Notes: a model not told the origin generated them from the sequence alone. A DNA stretch of 64,000 bases from Polyodon spathula (GCF_017654505.1 NC_054540.1:44059054-44123053), one strand, 5' to 3'; shown: positions 51,832-64,000, counted from the stretch's first letter. Numbers and translations: made by a program.

Positions 51832-53627
51832 CAGACAGGAAACCCTGAGGATTTTGAAGACACTGTGCTTCAATCACATGCTTTTGGGGAACGTACTGTA
51901 CAAGTACAACCAGAAGCTTTTTTTTTTATTATTCCAATCTAGATTTTCTAAAGGAAAAAAATACAACTATTTTAAAACAAAAACTGCCCCAAAATGAAAT
52001 GTCAGAGTGGTTTATTTCTGGCTTGGCAGTTTTATTGGGTGCTTTTTTCTTTGGACTATTTGGAGTAAAGAGAATGTAACACACAGTGTTCTGAAGTGGT
52101 AGAGTTAACAGCACACTCTGTCACTGAGCTAAGATATGAATGAAACAAACAAACCAACAAACAAACAAAACCAAAAAGGCCTTGCTGCTGGTAGTCATTA
52201 GAGGAGAAAGGCCAAGATCATTGAAAGAAGACAGTGAAGGGTATATGACTGAAATAATCAAGGGAAAGACACACAAGCAACACAGAGACACATGTATTAC
52301 TGCAAGATTGTAACTGTGGTTAATAAAAGGGGTGATGAAGGGATGGGATCACAAGGTGCCTAGGGATAGAAGTGTGAGAATAGAATGCATAAAACAGTAG
52401 AAGTCAAAATGGAGGGGTGACAAACAAGAGAAAAATATTGGGAGTCAAACTGTGCATTCTCTGGAGCTACTTAGTGTGAAAAAGCAAAGCACAAAGACAC
52501 CGGTAATGCTCGGACTCCATCAATTATTGCTGAGACATTTCAGTGTGTGGCTCCGGTTTGTGCAGGTTGAAACACTGTTGAACGTGTTGGAAGGAGGTAG
52601 GTTATAGGAAGATACAGGCATCATGCCCATTAGGATGTCCTCTGTTAAACCAGGCAGCCACATCATATTGAATATCTGATTTTAATGTGTACCTCAGTTC
52701 TTATAGAGAAACAATATTAAACATGTATTCCAGTGATTCCTGACTTACAGACATGTTGTGTTACCTTTTCGTGGCTGTATCTATCTGTCTTGCAGTTTGT
52801 CATACCAAAGGTTTTCTCTTTGCTTTTATACACATGTGGCCATTCCCCAATTAGCATTCAATTACCTAAATGGATAATGACCACATTCCCCACTTGTATT
52901 CAGCAGGGATGGAATTAACCCCATCCCTGCCAAACTTAATTAAAAAAAATATATAATAAAGTTTTATTCCATAACCTACCTGGAAAAAATATGTAAATTA
53001 TCTGCGATTTAAGTAGACCTGTAATTATATAACATGGTTTAAACAAGATACAAGTATCTGAGGTGAAGTTCTCTTTGAGAGTGTTATGAGATGCATGGAA
53101 TGAACTCTTTGAGCCCTTGATATAATGCAAATATGTACTACCCTCCTGACCTACTAGATTATAATTAAACACAGGTGTGCAGCATGGTAAGGTTACTATA
53201 AAGACCAAGTTAGTATGGGTATGACATATGAGAGTCTTAACAAATGTATTCCTGTTATTGTAGATATACATTGATTAGCTTTTTTTTTCATTCATCACAT
53301 CCTGGTGAGTTTTTAAAACTCACACATTCCCAGCACTCCTGTAGCTTCAACGGAGCACTCAAAATCATGTCTAACCCTGAGTACACTGGGTACACCAGAG
53401 TGCAAACATTAACCTGCCCCCTTGCAACACATTTGTTCTATGTGGTATTTTATGGTGATATACTTCTTACATTGCCTATGACACTGCAGCTTTATTCACT
53501 GATCTTAATGCTGTCTGCCTGCTGCACTGTATTTATTGGAGCAATTCATTCATGTTAAGGAGCTAGATCCATCACCAGAGACATGTTCTAAGAGTGCGCA
53601 TTGAAGCCTAATGTAGTGTGTCGTTAA
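51832..53627. other. gabra3 intron, no named element
   Basis: No exon. The phrase TTAACCCCATCCCTGCC near 52917 matches the end region of the solo LTR at 32620-33039, so a diverged LTR fragment may lie upstream of about 52935. Confidence 0.4.
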
Positions 53628-54292
53628 CACTAGAAGGACCGGAGATATACTCATACGTAGAAGCCCGCCTTTCTGACGGCTGTATTCAAAACACTGTAAA
53701 TAGTTTTAATAATAATAATAATGTGTTTATTGAGTATACCACAAACATCTGAACAACTGAAGCATATTATATGTATAGCATTTATTTTACAAATCAAAAC
53801 AAGAAAATGTAAATAAACAAACATCTGAACAGACATCTGTTTATATGGTAACACACGGTAATATACGGTAAATATTTATAAAACTGAAACTGTACATTTT
53901 TTTTTACTTTTCAACAGCAATTGGTTTATTATCAGATGAGCAAAAGCAACTGAACAACATAGATAAATAAACTTAGAAAAAAACATTTTACAGAAGCGCA
54001 CAGCATAAGAAGTTATAAAAAAAAGTAATGTATTTTTCTTTTTTTTGACAAAAGGGTATTCCTTTACCTTGAGTCTAAGGCTGTTCACAATCAACACAGA
54101 TAAATCACTTCTCCATGGCGCCTTTCTGCACAGGGCAGAGCTGTCTGAAGTTTTATTTTTATTGCACTTGCCATCCTGGCATTGGCGTCTCTTGCGGCTC
54201 TCAATAGGGTTGCCAGCTTAATCTTTGGGTATATGCTTGGCAGTCTCCCTCTGTTCCAAATGCTTCTTGCGAAGTTCCTGTATAATGTAATA

Positions 54293-55926
54293 CAGTGGCT
54301 TGCGAAAGTATTGACCCCCCCCTTGGCATTTTTCCTGTTTTGTTGCCTTACAACCTGGAATTAAAATTGATTTTTTGGGGGTTTGTATCATTTGATATAC
54401 CACGACATGCCTACCACTTTGAAGATGCAAAATATTTTTTATTGTGAAACAAACAAGAAATAAGACAAAACAACAGAAAACTTGAGCATGCATAACTATT
54501 CACCCCCCCCCCCCCCAAAGTCAATACTTTGTAGAGCCACCTTTTGCAGCAATTACAGCTGCAAGTCTCTTGGGGTATGTATCTATAAGCTTGGCACATC
54601 TAGCCACTGGGATTTTTGCCCATTCTTCAAGGCAAAACTGCTCCAGCTCCTTCAAGTTGGATGGGTTCCGCTGGTGTACAGCAATCTTTAAGTCATACCA
54701 CAGATTCTCAATTGGATTGAGGTCTGGGCTTTGACTAGTCCATTCCAAGACATTTAAATGTTTCCCCTTAAACCACTCGAGTGTTGCTTTAGCAGTATGC
54801 TTAGGGTCATTGTCCTGCTGGAAGGTGAACCTCCGTCCCAGTCTCAAATCTCTGGAAGACTGAAACAGGTTTCCCTCAAGAATTTCCCTGTATTTAGCGC
54901 CATCCATCATTCCTTCAATTCTGACCAGTTTCCCAGTCCCTGCTGATGCCCACAAAAACATCCCCACAGCATGATGCTGCCACCACCATGCTTCACTGTG
55001 AGGATGGTGTTCTCTGGGTGATGAGAGGTGTTGGGTTTGCGCCAGACATAGAGTTTTCCTTGATGGCCAAAAAGCTCAATTTTAGTCTCAGAAGTACCTT
55101 CTTCCATATGTTTGGGGAGTCTCCCACATACCTTTTGGCAAACACCAAACATGTTTGCTTATTTTTTTCTTTAAGCAATGGCTTTTTTCTGACCACTCTT
55201 CCGTAAAGCCCAGCTCTGTGGAGTGTACGGCTTAAAGTGATCCTATGGACAGATACTCCAATCTCCACTGTGGAGCTTTGCAGCTCCTTCAGGGTTATCT
55301 TTGGTCTCTTTGTTGCCTCTTTGATTAATGCCCTCCTTGCCTGGTCCATGAGTTTTGGTGGGTGGCCCTCTCTTGCCAGGTTTGTTGTGGTGCCATACTC
55401 TTTCCATTTTTTAATAATGGCTTTAATGGTGCTCCGTGGGATGTTCAAAGTTTCGGAAATTTTTTATAACCCAATCCTGATCTGTACTTCTCCACAACTT
55501 TGTCCCTGACCTGTTTGGAGAGCTCCTTGGTCTTCATGGTGCCGCTTGCTTGGTGGTGCCCCTTGCTTAGTGGTGTTGCAGACTCTGGGGCCTTTCAGAA
55601 CAGGTGTATATATACTGGGATCATGTGGCAGATCATGTGACACTTTGATTTCACACAGGTGGACTTTATTTAACTAATTATTTGACTTCTGAAGGTAATT
55701 GGTTGCACCAGATCTTATTTAGAGGCTTAATAGCAAAGGGGGCGAAAACATATGCACGCACACACTTTTCCGTTATTTATTTTTTAGAATTTTTTGAAAC
55801 AAGTTGTTTTTTTCATTTCACTTCACCAATTTGGACTATTTTGTGTATGTCCATTTTAATTCCAGGTTGTAAGGCAACAAAATAGGAAAAATGCCAAGGG
55901 GGGGTCAATACTTTCTCAAGCCACTG
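54293..55926 (-). mobile_element. Tc1/mariner element, copy B
   Basis: It begins CAGTGGCTTGCGAAAGTATT after TA at 54291-54292, and ends CAATACTTTCTCAAGCCACTG at 55926 before TA. Length about 1.63 kb, normal for Tc1. It is the fuller version of copy A. A C-run lies at 54505-54517. Confidence 0.9.
54521..55537 (-). pseudogene. Tc1 transposase pseudogene (copy B)
   Basis: The start codon near 55537 gives MKTKELSKQVRDKVVEKYRS. A frameshift near 55466 precedes TLNIPRSTIKAIIKKWKEYG. It continues [52 protein letters not shown] (second Asp) and [20 protein letters not shown] (Glu), then [16 protein letters not shown]. The span equals about 339 codons, the usual Tc1 length. At least two frame shifts make it inactive. 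Confidence 0.88.
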
Positions 55927-55928
55927 TA

Positions 55929-56129
55929 TGTGAGCACGGGGAATTGCACTTTATTAATTCACGTGCAGTTGTAACGCGACTCCAATTGAATGATTGATTA
56001 GCAATCGAGTCTCAGTACAGCTGCATAAAAGCAGTATGTTTTCACTCTCTCTGGGTTGTGTGTTCAGTGAGTGGAAAACGGGATTGGAGACGGAGGTTAT
56101 AATAATAATAATATTTTCGCAAGTCACTG
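55929..56129. repeat. LTR flank carried beside Tc1 copy B
   Basis: From TGTGAGCACGGGGAATTGC it matches 13674-13840, the LTR beside Tc1 copy A, for about 165 bp. It then departs and ends TATTTTCGCAAGTCACTG before TA at 56130-56131, a second Tc1-like terminus. Confidence 0.75.
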
Positions 56130-56301
56130 TATATCTCCTATATTTCTTAACTCCTGCGTTTCATGCTTTGTGAGAATATTTAATACATACAGACAGAAAG
56201 GTACATGAACGTGCAGCCCCATATGTGTTACACGACTGGAGAAAATTACATTTTGAAACCAAAAACTGCCACAATGACCACCACGGGGCTTCTAGTGTTA
56301 A

Positions 56302-56878
56302 CACATTCTGGGAAGCAGGCACAGAAACTGTTAGAGAGAAATAGATTTAGTGTGACAAGCAATAGGCAGTGGAGGCTGCAAATCAGGCAGAGCTCTCGCT
56401 TCTGTGAACATGGCGTTTCAGCTGATTCTACAGCTTATACCAGGGTTGACCTGCAAAAATGTGAAGCGATCTGTCAGATTCTAGCCTAAAACTTTGTGAT
56501 TCTTCAGCCAGCGGAGGTAAAGAAAGACCTTGTCAAAGGGGGCTGGGGTCAGTAGAAGGGCAACCGTGGGTCTGAAAGCAGTCCCTAGGACCATGTGTAT
56601 CCCCAACATCTGAGTAACTCCAGTTTTGCTTTACTATGAGTTGGGATTTGTGTTAATTGTTTCAGCTGAAGTAGCAATTTTCCCTTTGCTACCTGTCAGT
56701 CTGTATGTCAGGTAAGTGGACAGGAAAACGTTGAATAAACACATTAACTTTATGTTGATGTATGAAAAAAGATGGCATGTCTGTGCACAACTACACCCTT
56801 GATCATGACATCCTTCCCTTAGTCCCAGCACCCCAGTACGAAATATCTAAATAAATGATTTTTCTTTTTATATTTTAG
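56302..56878. other. gabra3 intron end
   Basis: No additional exon; the acceptor TTTTTATATTTTAG ends at 56878. Confidence 0.5.
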
Positions 56879-57205
56879 AAGAAGGATTCGGCACCGCTTT
56901 CAAAGAAAGCCAATAACACATACAATATTGTTGGGACGACCTACGCCATCAACATAGCTAAAGATCCAGGCTTACCTACGGTTTCAAAGAGCACAGCCAC
57001 AGCAGCTGCAACAGTGGCTCCCATCCAAATCCCCCAAATGGAAGAAAGTCCCCCGGAAAGCAACAAAACCTACAACAGTGTCAGCAAAGTGGACAAGATG
57101 TCCCGCATTATATTCCCTGTGCTTTTTGCCATTTTCAATTTGGTTTACTGGGCTAACTATGTCAACAGAGAGCCCATCATTAAGGGGTCAAGCCCTAGTA
57201 AATGA
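56879..57205 (+). CDS. gabra3: gabra3 terminal coding exon (327 bp)
   Basis: The acceptor TATTTTAG precedes 56879; it starts on a codon boundary and ends at TGA 57203-57205. It reads [40 protein letters not shown], an Ala/Pro-rich stretch, then [20 protein letters not shown] (TM4 from about 57107), [20 protein letters not shown] and [16 protein letters not shown] and SVSKVDK...FAIFNLVYW are alpha-3 traits. The loop binds cytoplasmic partners such as gephyrin in mammals; whether that site works here cannot be judged. Confidence 0.96.
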   Translation, partial: KKDSAPLSKKANNTYNIVGTTYAINIAKDPGLPTVSKSTATAAATVAPIQIPQMEESPPESNKTYNSVSKVDKMSRIIFPVLFAIFNLVYWANYVNREPIIKGSSPSK

Positions 57206-57240
57206 ATTTGCCTACAAACGGTCAAGTTTTGTTGTCAAAT

Positions 57241-57257
57241 TATATATATAATATATA

Positions 57258-57305
<48 letters not shown>

Positions 57306-57325
57306 ATTATATATATATATCTATA
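57241..57325. repeat. (TA)n microsatellite in the 3' UTR
   Basis: A TA run with slips, within the likely transcribed region. Confidence 0.9.
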
Positions 57326-58501
57326 TATTTGTGTATGTGTGTGTGTATTTTTTTTTCTTCTTCTGTGTACCGCTAAAACTGTTCACGAGAGTTGTTTAAA
57401 CATTCTCCTTTATTCTCTATGGGAAAATTATATGTTGTCACAAATTACTGTGATTATATCAAAGCAAGTTAAAGAGACAACTCAGCTTAGTTATTTCCTA
57501 GGTTTCATTTGCTTGTAAGTAACAGTTCAACAGCGGGATTCACTCAAGTTTCCTGCATTGCATTAAGCATAGCTAGAGTTCTACAACAGAATTATTATAT
57601 ACAGTACATAGTCTTTTCAAGCAATATTATCTGGTATATACAGTAATTATAAGCAACTGATATGTTAACAAGAGAATATAAATACTTGCAAAAAAACATA
57701 AAAAAAAGTCTTGCTTTAGCAGAACACTTAATATCCTGAAGATGCATACTGTATTATAGTGTTACATATTTTCTAATCTCATTGCATCCTTGTTTGATCT
57801 GTCTATTTGTTGGTAGTCTCCCTTTAAAATAAAATTGCATTCAGCAGGCATTTTGTATGTCGAGGTTAGCAATAGCCAGGGCAGTTACTGATTTTGTTGG
57901 GGAGTCATTGAGGCAGCCCAGAGATTCTGAACATACAGTTTCTACACTTCAATATGTTGTTCCTTTTAACCTGCACTACTTTTTTTTAAATAAGTACATT
58001 TATCAAATAGAATAGACACATACATAGTAACACACACAAGTTTACCAGTACAGTATACATGAAAAGTTACTTCTTCAGTCCATTTTAGAAGGTAAGTGTG
58101 TTTAATTGAAAACTGTTTTCAAATCTAAATACCACCACAATTGAATTTCTGTTCCATCTTTTTCTTACATACTGTGAGAGTTGACTTGGTGTAGGACAGG
58201 TCCTGTCCCCTTGATCTGAACAGTAGACCAGCTGAATAGACTCCACCTCGGTGGGAAGTGTGAACACAACTTGTACAAAAACTTGAGTCTTTACTTGAGG
58301 ACAACACTTGACCTTAATTTTTTTTTTGTTTTTAATGAGAAAACTGTGATTTTTGTCCGAAGGAGTGTGTCTGACCATTGTGAGGTCTATGGCTTTATCC
58401 CTTTCTTTAGCTTGCAATGGGAGAGTTCATGTGGGGGTGTTTTCTTTAAAGACTGGATATTTTGGCTCCTCCTTCTGATTGTTTATTGATACAGTGCCCC
58501 A

Positions 58502-58830
58502 GTGGGGCCGCAGTGGCTCACCTAGTGAATGCAGGGCGAGTCAATCCCAGTTCAAACCTGTTGCTGATCTTGGCTGGGGGCCCACAGGGATCAGGGCATT
58601 GGCCATTGCAGTAGGTTAATTTGAGGATAGTTCATCTCCTTATGCTGCAGTGCCCCCTTCTTGTTAGCCACACAAGTCCTAACCAGACTCGGCCTGATTC
58701 CAAAGGTCAGTAGTTTGGTAGCTTCCGTTACTTGGTTTTGGCTTAACAGTAAAGACAAAGGTGATCCATGTGGGCTACATCGGTGAAGCGACATTTGGGC
58801 ATTTCAATATTGGGTAGGAAAACAGTGTCA
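58502..58830 (+). repeat. tRNA-derived SINE, copy 2
   Basis: Box A-like TGGCTCACCTAG at 58514-58525 and box B-like AGTTCAAACCT at 58549-58559. The tail TTGGGCATTTCAATATTGGG resembles the tail of copy 1 (ATTGGGCATTCTAAATTGGG). The bodies differ considerably. Confidence 0.6.
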
Positions 58831-60130
58831 AGATATGCTAAAAAATGTATTTAAAAATAATACAATTTCCCATTACTGTTAAAGTATAAGTAGAACAAAC
58901 CCAATCAGACAGACCCGTTTCTGGTAAGAAGTTATGTTAGTAGTCCCAGTATGTCATATTTACAAGAGATACCTTAAGTCTACAGTCTGTATACTCCAGT
59001 TACTCAAATGCATATCTAAAAAAACTTCTAAACACATACTGCATTAGTCCACGTTTTAGTTTTTACAGTTTCTTTCTACAGTGTCTCATGTTTTTCATAT
59101 ATGATGTTTTCTTACATATTTATGAAGGTTGCTACTTCACAAGCCCATGTTGAAAAGACTAAATGTATAGATGATTCATGTAAAATGTTATCAGTATACA
59201 AAAACACCAACTTATCCTGACTGAGAGTGTGTAAAAGGCTTTACTATGGAAGAATGTAATAAACATTCACCCGGGTATTGTATTTTAGTGTAACAGTTTG
59301 GGACACTGCTTTAAATAGCTGTAAATAGAGGGTGTGCCTTTCCCCAAATGTTCTGAAGTTCTGTCTCCCTTCCAGAGGGTTGACAGTCTTCTATTGTCGG
59401 GCCCTGTTTGATCTCTGATGGATATTGTCCCTAACTTCCAAACAATCAAATTCATAAGCAGACAATATAAGAATACCACCACCACAGTCTGAGGTATTAC
59501 TCATGAAGGTGTTATGCTGAAATGTTTGACCTATTTCAGTTGTTAGTTGGATCTTATAATTTAAGATCTTAATGTAATGAAACATCTTCAGATCTTTTTT
59601 TAAAGCAGTCAGCGATTCTCACAATGAGATAAAAACCCTAAAGACACTGATAGACACTTTGTGAAAACATTGTCTACAAAACAAGAAGACAGGAATGTAA
59701 CCATATCTCTGGGAACATGAAGCCTGTGGATACAGCTGTCATTGGGGTTGCCTTATATTGGTTTATGTTTTGTGTAACCATATAGTTCTGTGTATTTTGA
59801 AGAACATGTTTATAGTGGAATACACTGGTGACTGGCATGTAACCTTTTTCTAATGAGAGTCCAGCCCTTAAGATTGTAAAATATGTTTAAGGCACTTTTA
59901 TATCAAATGTTTTGGATTGTTCAGCGTTTATTTCCAGAATCAAAAATATTGAGGTAATATCATGGGAGCCGGAGTATTTCAGGGCTAGAATACACCATTA
60001 AAACATATTTATTCTGTAGCGCTGCAGCTATGTTGTCTTCTTTAAGGAAATAAAAAAAAAACGTTTTTTTTTATAAATCCAGCAATGCTTGTGTAAAAAC
60101 TGAATGGAAATAAAGAGCCTTAAATGTGTT

Positions 60131-62659
60131 ATACACTAAAAGATTCCTGTTAGGATAATGGATGTGGGTGTTTTAATTAGGGGTGGGCACCAATATTGAT
60201 ATTGATATCATTCAATATTGATAATAATTTCCACATCGCGATATCGTGGGATAAAAAAAAGTCACAAAAAAAACAAAACATTCACAACCTGTGTACCCTC
60301 TTTCCTATGCTGTACTCCCATTTCTTCACGTTTCCTCTCACCAGTCAATTCCTTACCACAGGGCTACTCAACCCTCCTGTCCCTCTTGGTTTTTTGTTCC
60401 AACTGTACCCTAAGTTACTTAACTGGACCAAATAAGTTCTTGTTAGAAGCAGCAAAAAGAGCAAGAATTAAACAAACAAGGATGTGAAAAGGATACTGTA
60501 CCAAGCTGAAAACAGTTGTCTTTGTGAACACCAATAAACCAATATTATCTTTCGCCAGTCAAAAGTAGAGTGCCTAAATAAAGTTTTGAGTCAACATGAA
60601 TAGATTTGTTTCGTCTCTTGCATCCCAGTAGATTTTGTTACATTATTTACTGTCAGGAGTTTAAGTGATTTAATTGCACAAAATTCCATGCTTAGATGAT
60701 GAGCTGATAATATCTCTTCAGCAACAGAATCAGCCACAGTAATTTAAGAGGAACATTACCAGTATGTAAAAAAAAAAAGTATGTAGCTTGTGCTTTGTGC
60801 TAAAGCAAGTTCAGCTGTTGAACAAAGTTTATTTTCAAACTGATCATTTAAAAAATGTTAAGGCAGAACTCACAGAAATGCATGTGATCAGCTGGCTTGC
60901 TCTCCTCCCTTCTCTTCTGCTCTGGGCATGACGTACAACAACACGCGTGCATTAGTTCATAGTGTTTTAGGGGGCAAAAACAGTGTAATTAACCCTTTCC
61001 AGGAATCAGGTAACCCGGTTCCTAGAAGGCCTAGAATCGACTCTGAATTCTTCTACCCGATGTCATGCTTAATATGTATATATCATTTGTTTTCTTCCAT
61101 TCAGAATGTGCTCACAAGGTACCAAATGCTAAATGCATGCTGCATTAAGCACTACTTGGATTATTTAAAGATAAGCGCATGTGTCAGTGTGGTTCATTGC
61201 TTTTTTTCCATGCGATTACTTACACTGTTATTAATGTATTTTTAAAATGTGAACTTTCAGTATTATAAATAAGATGGACTTTATCAAACATCAAAACACA
61301 TCTCAAAATAGTGCAATATTCACTACAACACCGTACTTTCGGATTGGCTAGCCTGCCTAGTGAAGTATATTAATATTATATAAAACTATGTTTCCATTGG
61401 ACTCCACAACCGTGGTTAAAGTCTTTGATTTGTGTAATAACAGAATTCCTTTCAATGTGAAAAGATCCAGCTTTTTCAAATGTGTGGCATGAATTGAGAG
61501 AGATAGGATCCTGGCTACAACACCAAGCACAACTCAGATCAAGGGTAGTGCTAAAGGTCATTGATTCACTTCCACAACAACACAAGATTTTCATTTGTTG
61601 CTTCATCGATGTGATTCACAACAGAAGATGCTGAGCCCAATATTTTTGATTAACCTGGGGCTGTGAAACCAGCCATAATGGTTTGGTTTCCAATATTTTT
61701 TTGACATCTTAAAATAGTACTGCCTTGTTATTTTCTTTTAAATGAAGCTGTATCACCTAGGGTCAAGATCAACAGCATGTAGTATTGAGGAAACAGAGGC
61801 TGTTTTCTGTGCTGCCATTTTTCACTCTTTTGTCTGAAAGAAAACATACATGCAAATAGATAGTTACTTTATATTAAAAATAAATAAATAAATAAAAGTG
61901 GATGTCCAAATGGGAATTGCATTGATAAAATGGCACTAAGGTGACTGGCTAGAGAGAAATAGTTAATAGTGGGATCCACTTTCACTGCTCCAACTATGCA
62001 GCTCCATACCAAATCAGGAGTGCCAAAAGACATGCACTATAGGTAAGGCTTCTCCTCATGTGACAGCCTTAGTGTTTTCATTGTGTAACCTGTGCTTTTA
62101 ATACACATGCAGTGTTAGTCATTGGTGTCCAAATCAAAGCCTTTCAGGCAAAGAAGAGGTGTCAACTATTTCCAGCTATAGAGAACTGGGATAGGCTTGT
62201 ATTAAATGCAGAATATAGCACACCTACTGCAAACTCATGGTGTTTAGAGGGTTGGATTCAATCAAAGAATACAGCATCACCTTCTTTACCTTTTCCTGCT
62301 ATTCAATCAAACTGCCAGAAGCAGACGGACATGTCTCTGCATCCCAAACAATCTGCTGCTCTGATTGCCGCGAACATCTTGAGTGTTAATAGGGTGTTTT
62401 TATTAAAATAGATTTGGGGTCTTTTGCCATGTAGATGTGATAATCTAATAATCCCTGAATTAAATAGAGAGATATTTGTGCACACAACTGAAGGGTATCC
62501 CTGCTGTAGTTGGGGTTTATGTGGCAGGGACAGGGTTCAAACTCCCTATCCCTGAACCCCTGTAAGAAAGCTGTCAGGCTAAACTGGACAGTTACTGTAT
62601 AAAGGAGAGACTGGGAGACAGCTCTGAGCACATGTTTACTGTATGAATTGTACCTTACA
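60131..62659. other. Downstream DNA without a recognisable gene
   Basis: At 60179-60245 the phrase AGGGGTGGGCACCAATATTG with nested ATTGATATTGATATC and CGCGATATCGTGGGATA resembles a hAT-type terminus common in fish; its partner was not found. An LTR-like block with TATA (TGTATAAAGGAGAGAC) lies near 62500-62640. No exon seen. Confidence 0.35.
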
Positions 62660-62683
62660 ACACCCCCCCCCCCCCCCCCCCCC

Positions 62684-62721
<38 letters not shown>
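62660..62721. repeat. Poly-C and (CA)n tract
   Basis: A C-run of about 22 bases, a short linker and a CA dinucleotide run. Confidence 0.95.
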
Positions 62722-62723
<2 letters not shown>

Positions 62724-63094
62724 CCCAGGAAATTGATTGTATTTTTGATTGAATTCACTTCTCTGAATCAGGTCTTATAGCACTTCTGTATCTACAGAGG
62801 TGTTAGGATTTGTTTATTCAATTTAGGCCTTTCGGTATCTATTCATGTGATCATTGAATTTGTACTATATATTAAAAGTTTAATATTCAAGCCAGTCTAA
62901 GTGTGTGTGTGTGTATACTTAAATGGGTTGAGAGTGTGTGTGTGTGTATACTTAAATGGGTTATTCATTCGTACCGGCTTACACTGCTTAGACCTGTACC
63001 TAATATCAAGTTGGATCACAGTGTGTCCTCTTCATAGTCATGACACAACAAAACATAAACTCCTTGCTACAGTGGTACCTTCTATTTGTGTGTA

Positions 63095-63104
<10 letters not shown>
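62722..63104. other. No gene seen; short duplication
   Basis: GTGTGTGTGTATACTTAAAT and GGGTT occur twice at about 62901-62962. Confidence 0.5.

Positions 63105-63182
<78 letters not shown>
63105..63182. repeat. (TA)n microsatellite
   Basis: A pure TA run that ends in the TA target of the next Tc1 element. Confidence 0.95.
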
Positions 63183-63185
<3 letters not shown>

Positions 63186-64000
63186 TGCCGTGTAAAAGTA
63201 TATACAGCCTGCCTGATTTTCTGTATTTTTGCACATTTTTCACACTGAATTTGATCAGATCTTTTTTTGGGTTGTAGTAGTATATAGAGGGAGTCAGAGA
63301 AAAAATTACATCAAAGTTTGATGCTTCTTTCATTTGTTTGGTGTGCAATGTAATCAAACATGCAATCTTCAGGTGCGAAAAAGTTATTGCCGCCCTAGTT
63401 AACTCAAACCAATTAAAGGGATAATTAGGGTCAGCTGTTTGAATAATGGTGAACAATCAGACCTGATTTGACCAGCCCTGCCCAATATAAATCTGACTAA
63501 CATTGGCCCTTACCATCAGAGTGAAGTTGTCAGCACACAGGTTCTAGAGGCACAATTAAAAGAAATTCCTGAAGACCTCTGGAAAAAAGCTGTTGATGCT
63601 TATCAGTCTGGAAAGGGTTACAAAGCCATTTCTAAGGCTCTGGGGCTCCACCAAACCATAGTCAGGGCCATACTGTCCAAAGGGAGAAAGTTTGGCACAA
63701 TAGTGAATCTTCCCATGAGTGGCCATCCTGTCAAAATCTCTCCAAGAGCAAGGCATAAAATCGTCCAGGAATTCACAAAGAACCCTAGAACAACATCCAG
63801 GGATCTGCAGGCCTCTCACCTTGGCTAAGGTCAGTGTTCATGACTCCACCATCAGAAAGACACTGGGCAAAAATGGGGTTCATGGCAGAGTAGCAAGGTG
63901 GAAACTACCGCTCACTAAGAAGAACATGAATGCTCCTCAGGAAAAGCACCTGGATGATCCTCAAGAGTTCTGGAACAATGTTCTATGGACAGATGAGTCA
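63183..64000 (+). mobile_element. Tc1/mariner element, copy E (runs off the window)
   Basis: The terminus CAGTGCCGTGTAAAAGTATA directly follows the TA microsatellite. The transposase is on the plus strand and the element continues past 64000. Confidence 0.85.
63550..64000 (+). pseudogene. Tc1 transposase, 5' part (partial)
   Basis: It reads IPEDLWKKAVDAYQSGKGYK, then AISKALGLHQTIVRAILSKG (helix-turn-helix), KISPRARHKIVQEFTKNPRT and TSRDLQASHL. A stop near 63825 is followed in another frame by KVSVHDSTIRKTLGKNGVHG, RVARWKLPLTKKNMNAPQEK and FWNNVLWTDES, with the first catalytic Asp at the window edge. A single frameshift separates the parts. Confidence 0.8.

Larger units (their letters stand above)
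53628..56297. mobile_element. piggyBac-like non-autonomous element, split by a Tc1 composite
   Basis: TTAA at 53624-53627 is followed by CACTAGAAGGACCGG. At the other end, GGGGCTTCTAGTG precedes TTAA at 56298-56301. The shared inverted terminus is CACTAGAAG plus scattered matches. Removing the internal Tc1 composite (54293-56129) leaves about 830 bp, without a transposase. The third terminus of this type is at 3616. Confidence 0.6.
57206..60130 (+). other. gabra3 3' UTR and downstream DNA
   Basis: Candidate polyadenylation signals AATAAA lie at 57828-57833 and 60109-60114; which is used cannot be told. The first begins about 620 bases after the stop codon. A TA microsatellite lies 35 bases after the stop and a SINE is at 58502. 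No other coding sequence is seen. Confidence 0.45.

Noticed and set aside
63006..63236. Ile-Tyr repeat frames on both strands
   Set aside because: Translation of a TA microsatellite.

Overview
This is a eukaryotic, vertebrate-type window: AT-rich, full of microsatellites and minisatellites, packed with decayed transposable elements, and carrying one recognisable host gene split by long introns. The gene is the 3' half of a GABA-A receptor alpha-3 subunit gene (gabra3, + strand): five coding exons at 31255-31337, 33713-33856, 34692-34844, 48673-48884 and 56879-57205. All have GT/AG borders, they join in one open frame, and the last ends in TGA. The repeat content (Tc1/mariner, Gmr1-like Ty3/gypsy, PIF/Harbinger, hAT, piggyBac-like TTAA elements, L2/CR1-type LINE, tRNA-derived SINEs, a Helitron helicase relic) points to a ray-finned fish. 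A sturgeon-like or other early-branching lineage is my guess only.

Positions 1-31254 hold no host exon that I recognise. They are either upstream gabra3 intron (the 5' exons were not found) or intergenic. In order: AT-rich DNA with microsatellites (1-2740), a 16-bp minisatellite, the end of a TTAA-type element, a degraded Gmr1-like retrotransposon (3617-8092) with integrase ahead of reverse transcriptase, a 1.05-kb non-autonomous hAT (9386-10436), a solo-LTR candidate (11334-12074), a gypsy LTR with leader and gag start (12228-14236) disrupted by one Tc1 and cut off by another, a long unannotated stretch, a LINE on the minus strand that lost its reverse transcriptase (22085-24283), a Tigger/pogo-like end, a Harbinger transposase pseudogene with a readable intron (27282-28449), and a Helitron helicase scrap.

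Positions 31255-57205 are the gabra3 3' half. The exons encode the Cys-loop, the loop C region, TM1 to TM4 and the alpha-3-specific TM3-TM4 loop. The introns hold a minisatellite that begins inside an exon and repeats its splice donor (33829-34117), a 1.6-kb 25-bp minisatellite, a 4.06-kb hAT element with matching inverted ends and target-site duplication (44322-48379), a second Harbinger relic, and a TTAA element invaded by a Tc1 that seems to have carried LTR DNA with it (53628-56297).

Positions 57206-64000 are the 3' UTR and downstream DNA with a SINE, microsatellites and a plus-strand Tc1 that runs off the window end.

The most notable host signal is in the fourth exon seen: a short hairpin that places the third base of an in-frame ATA Ile codon (adenosine 48767) opposite a C. 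This is the layout of the known mammalian Gabra3 I/M RNA-editing site. I found no novel multi-gene system.
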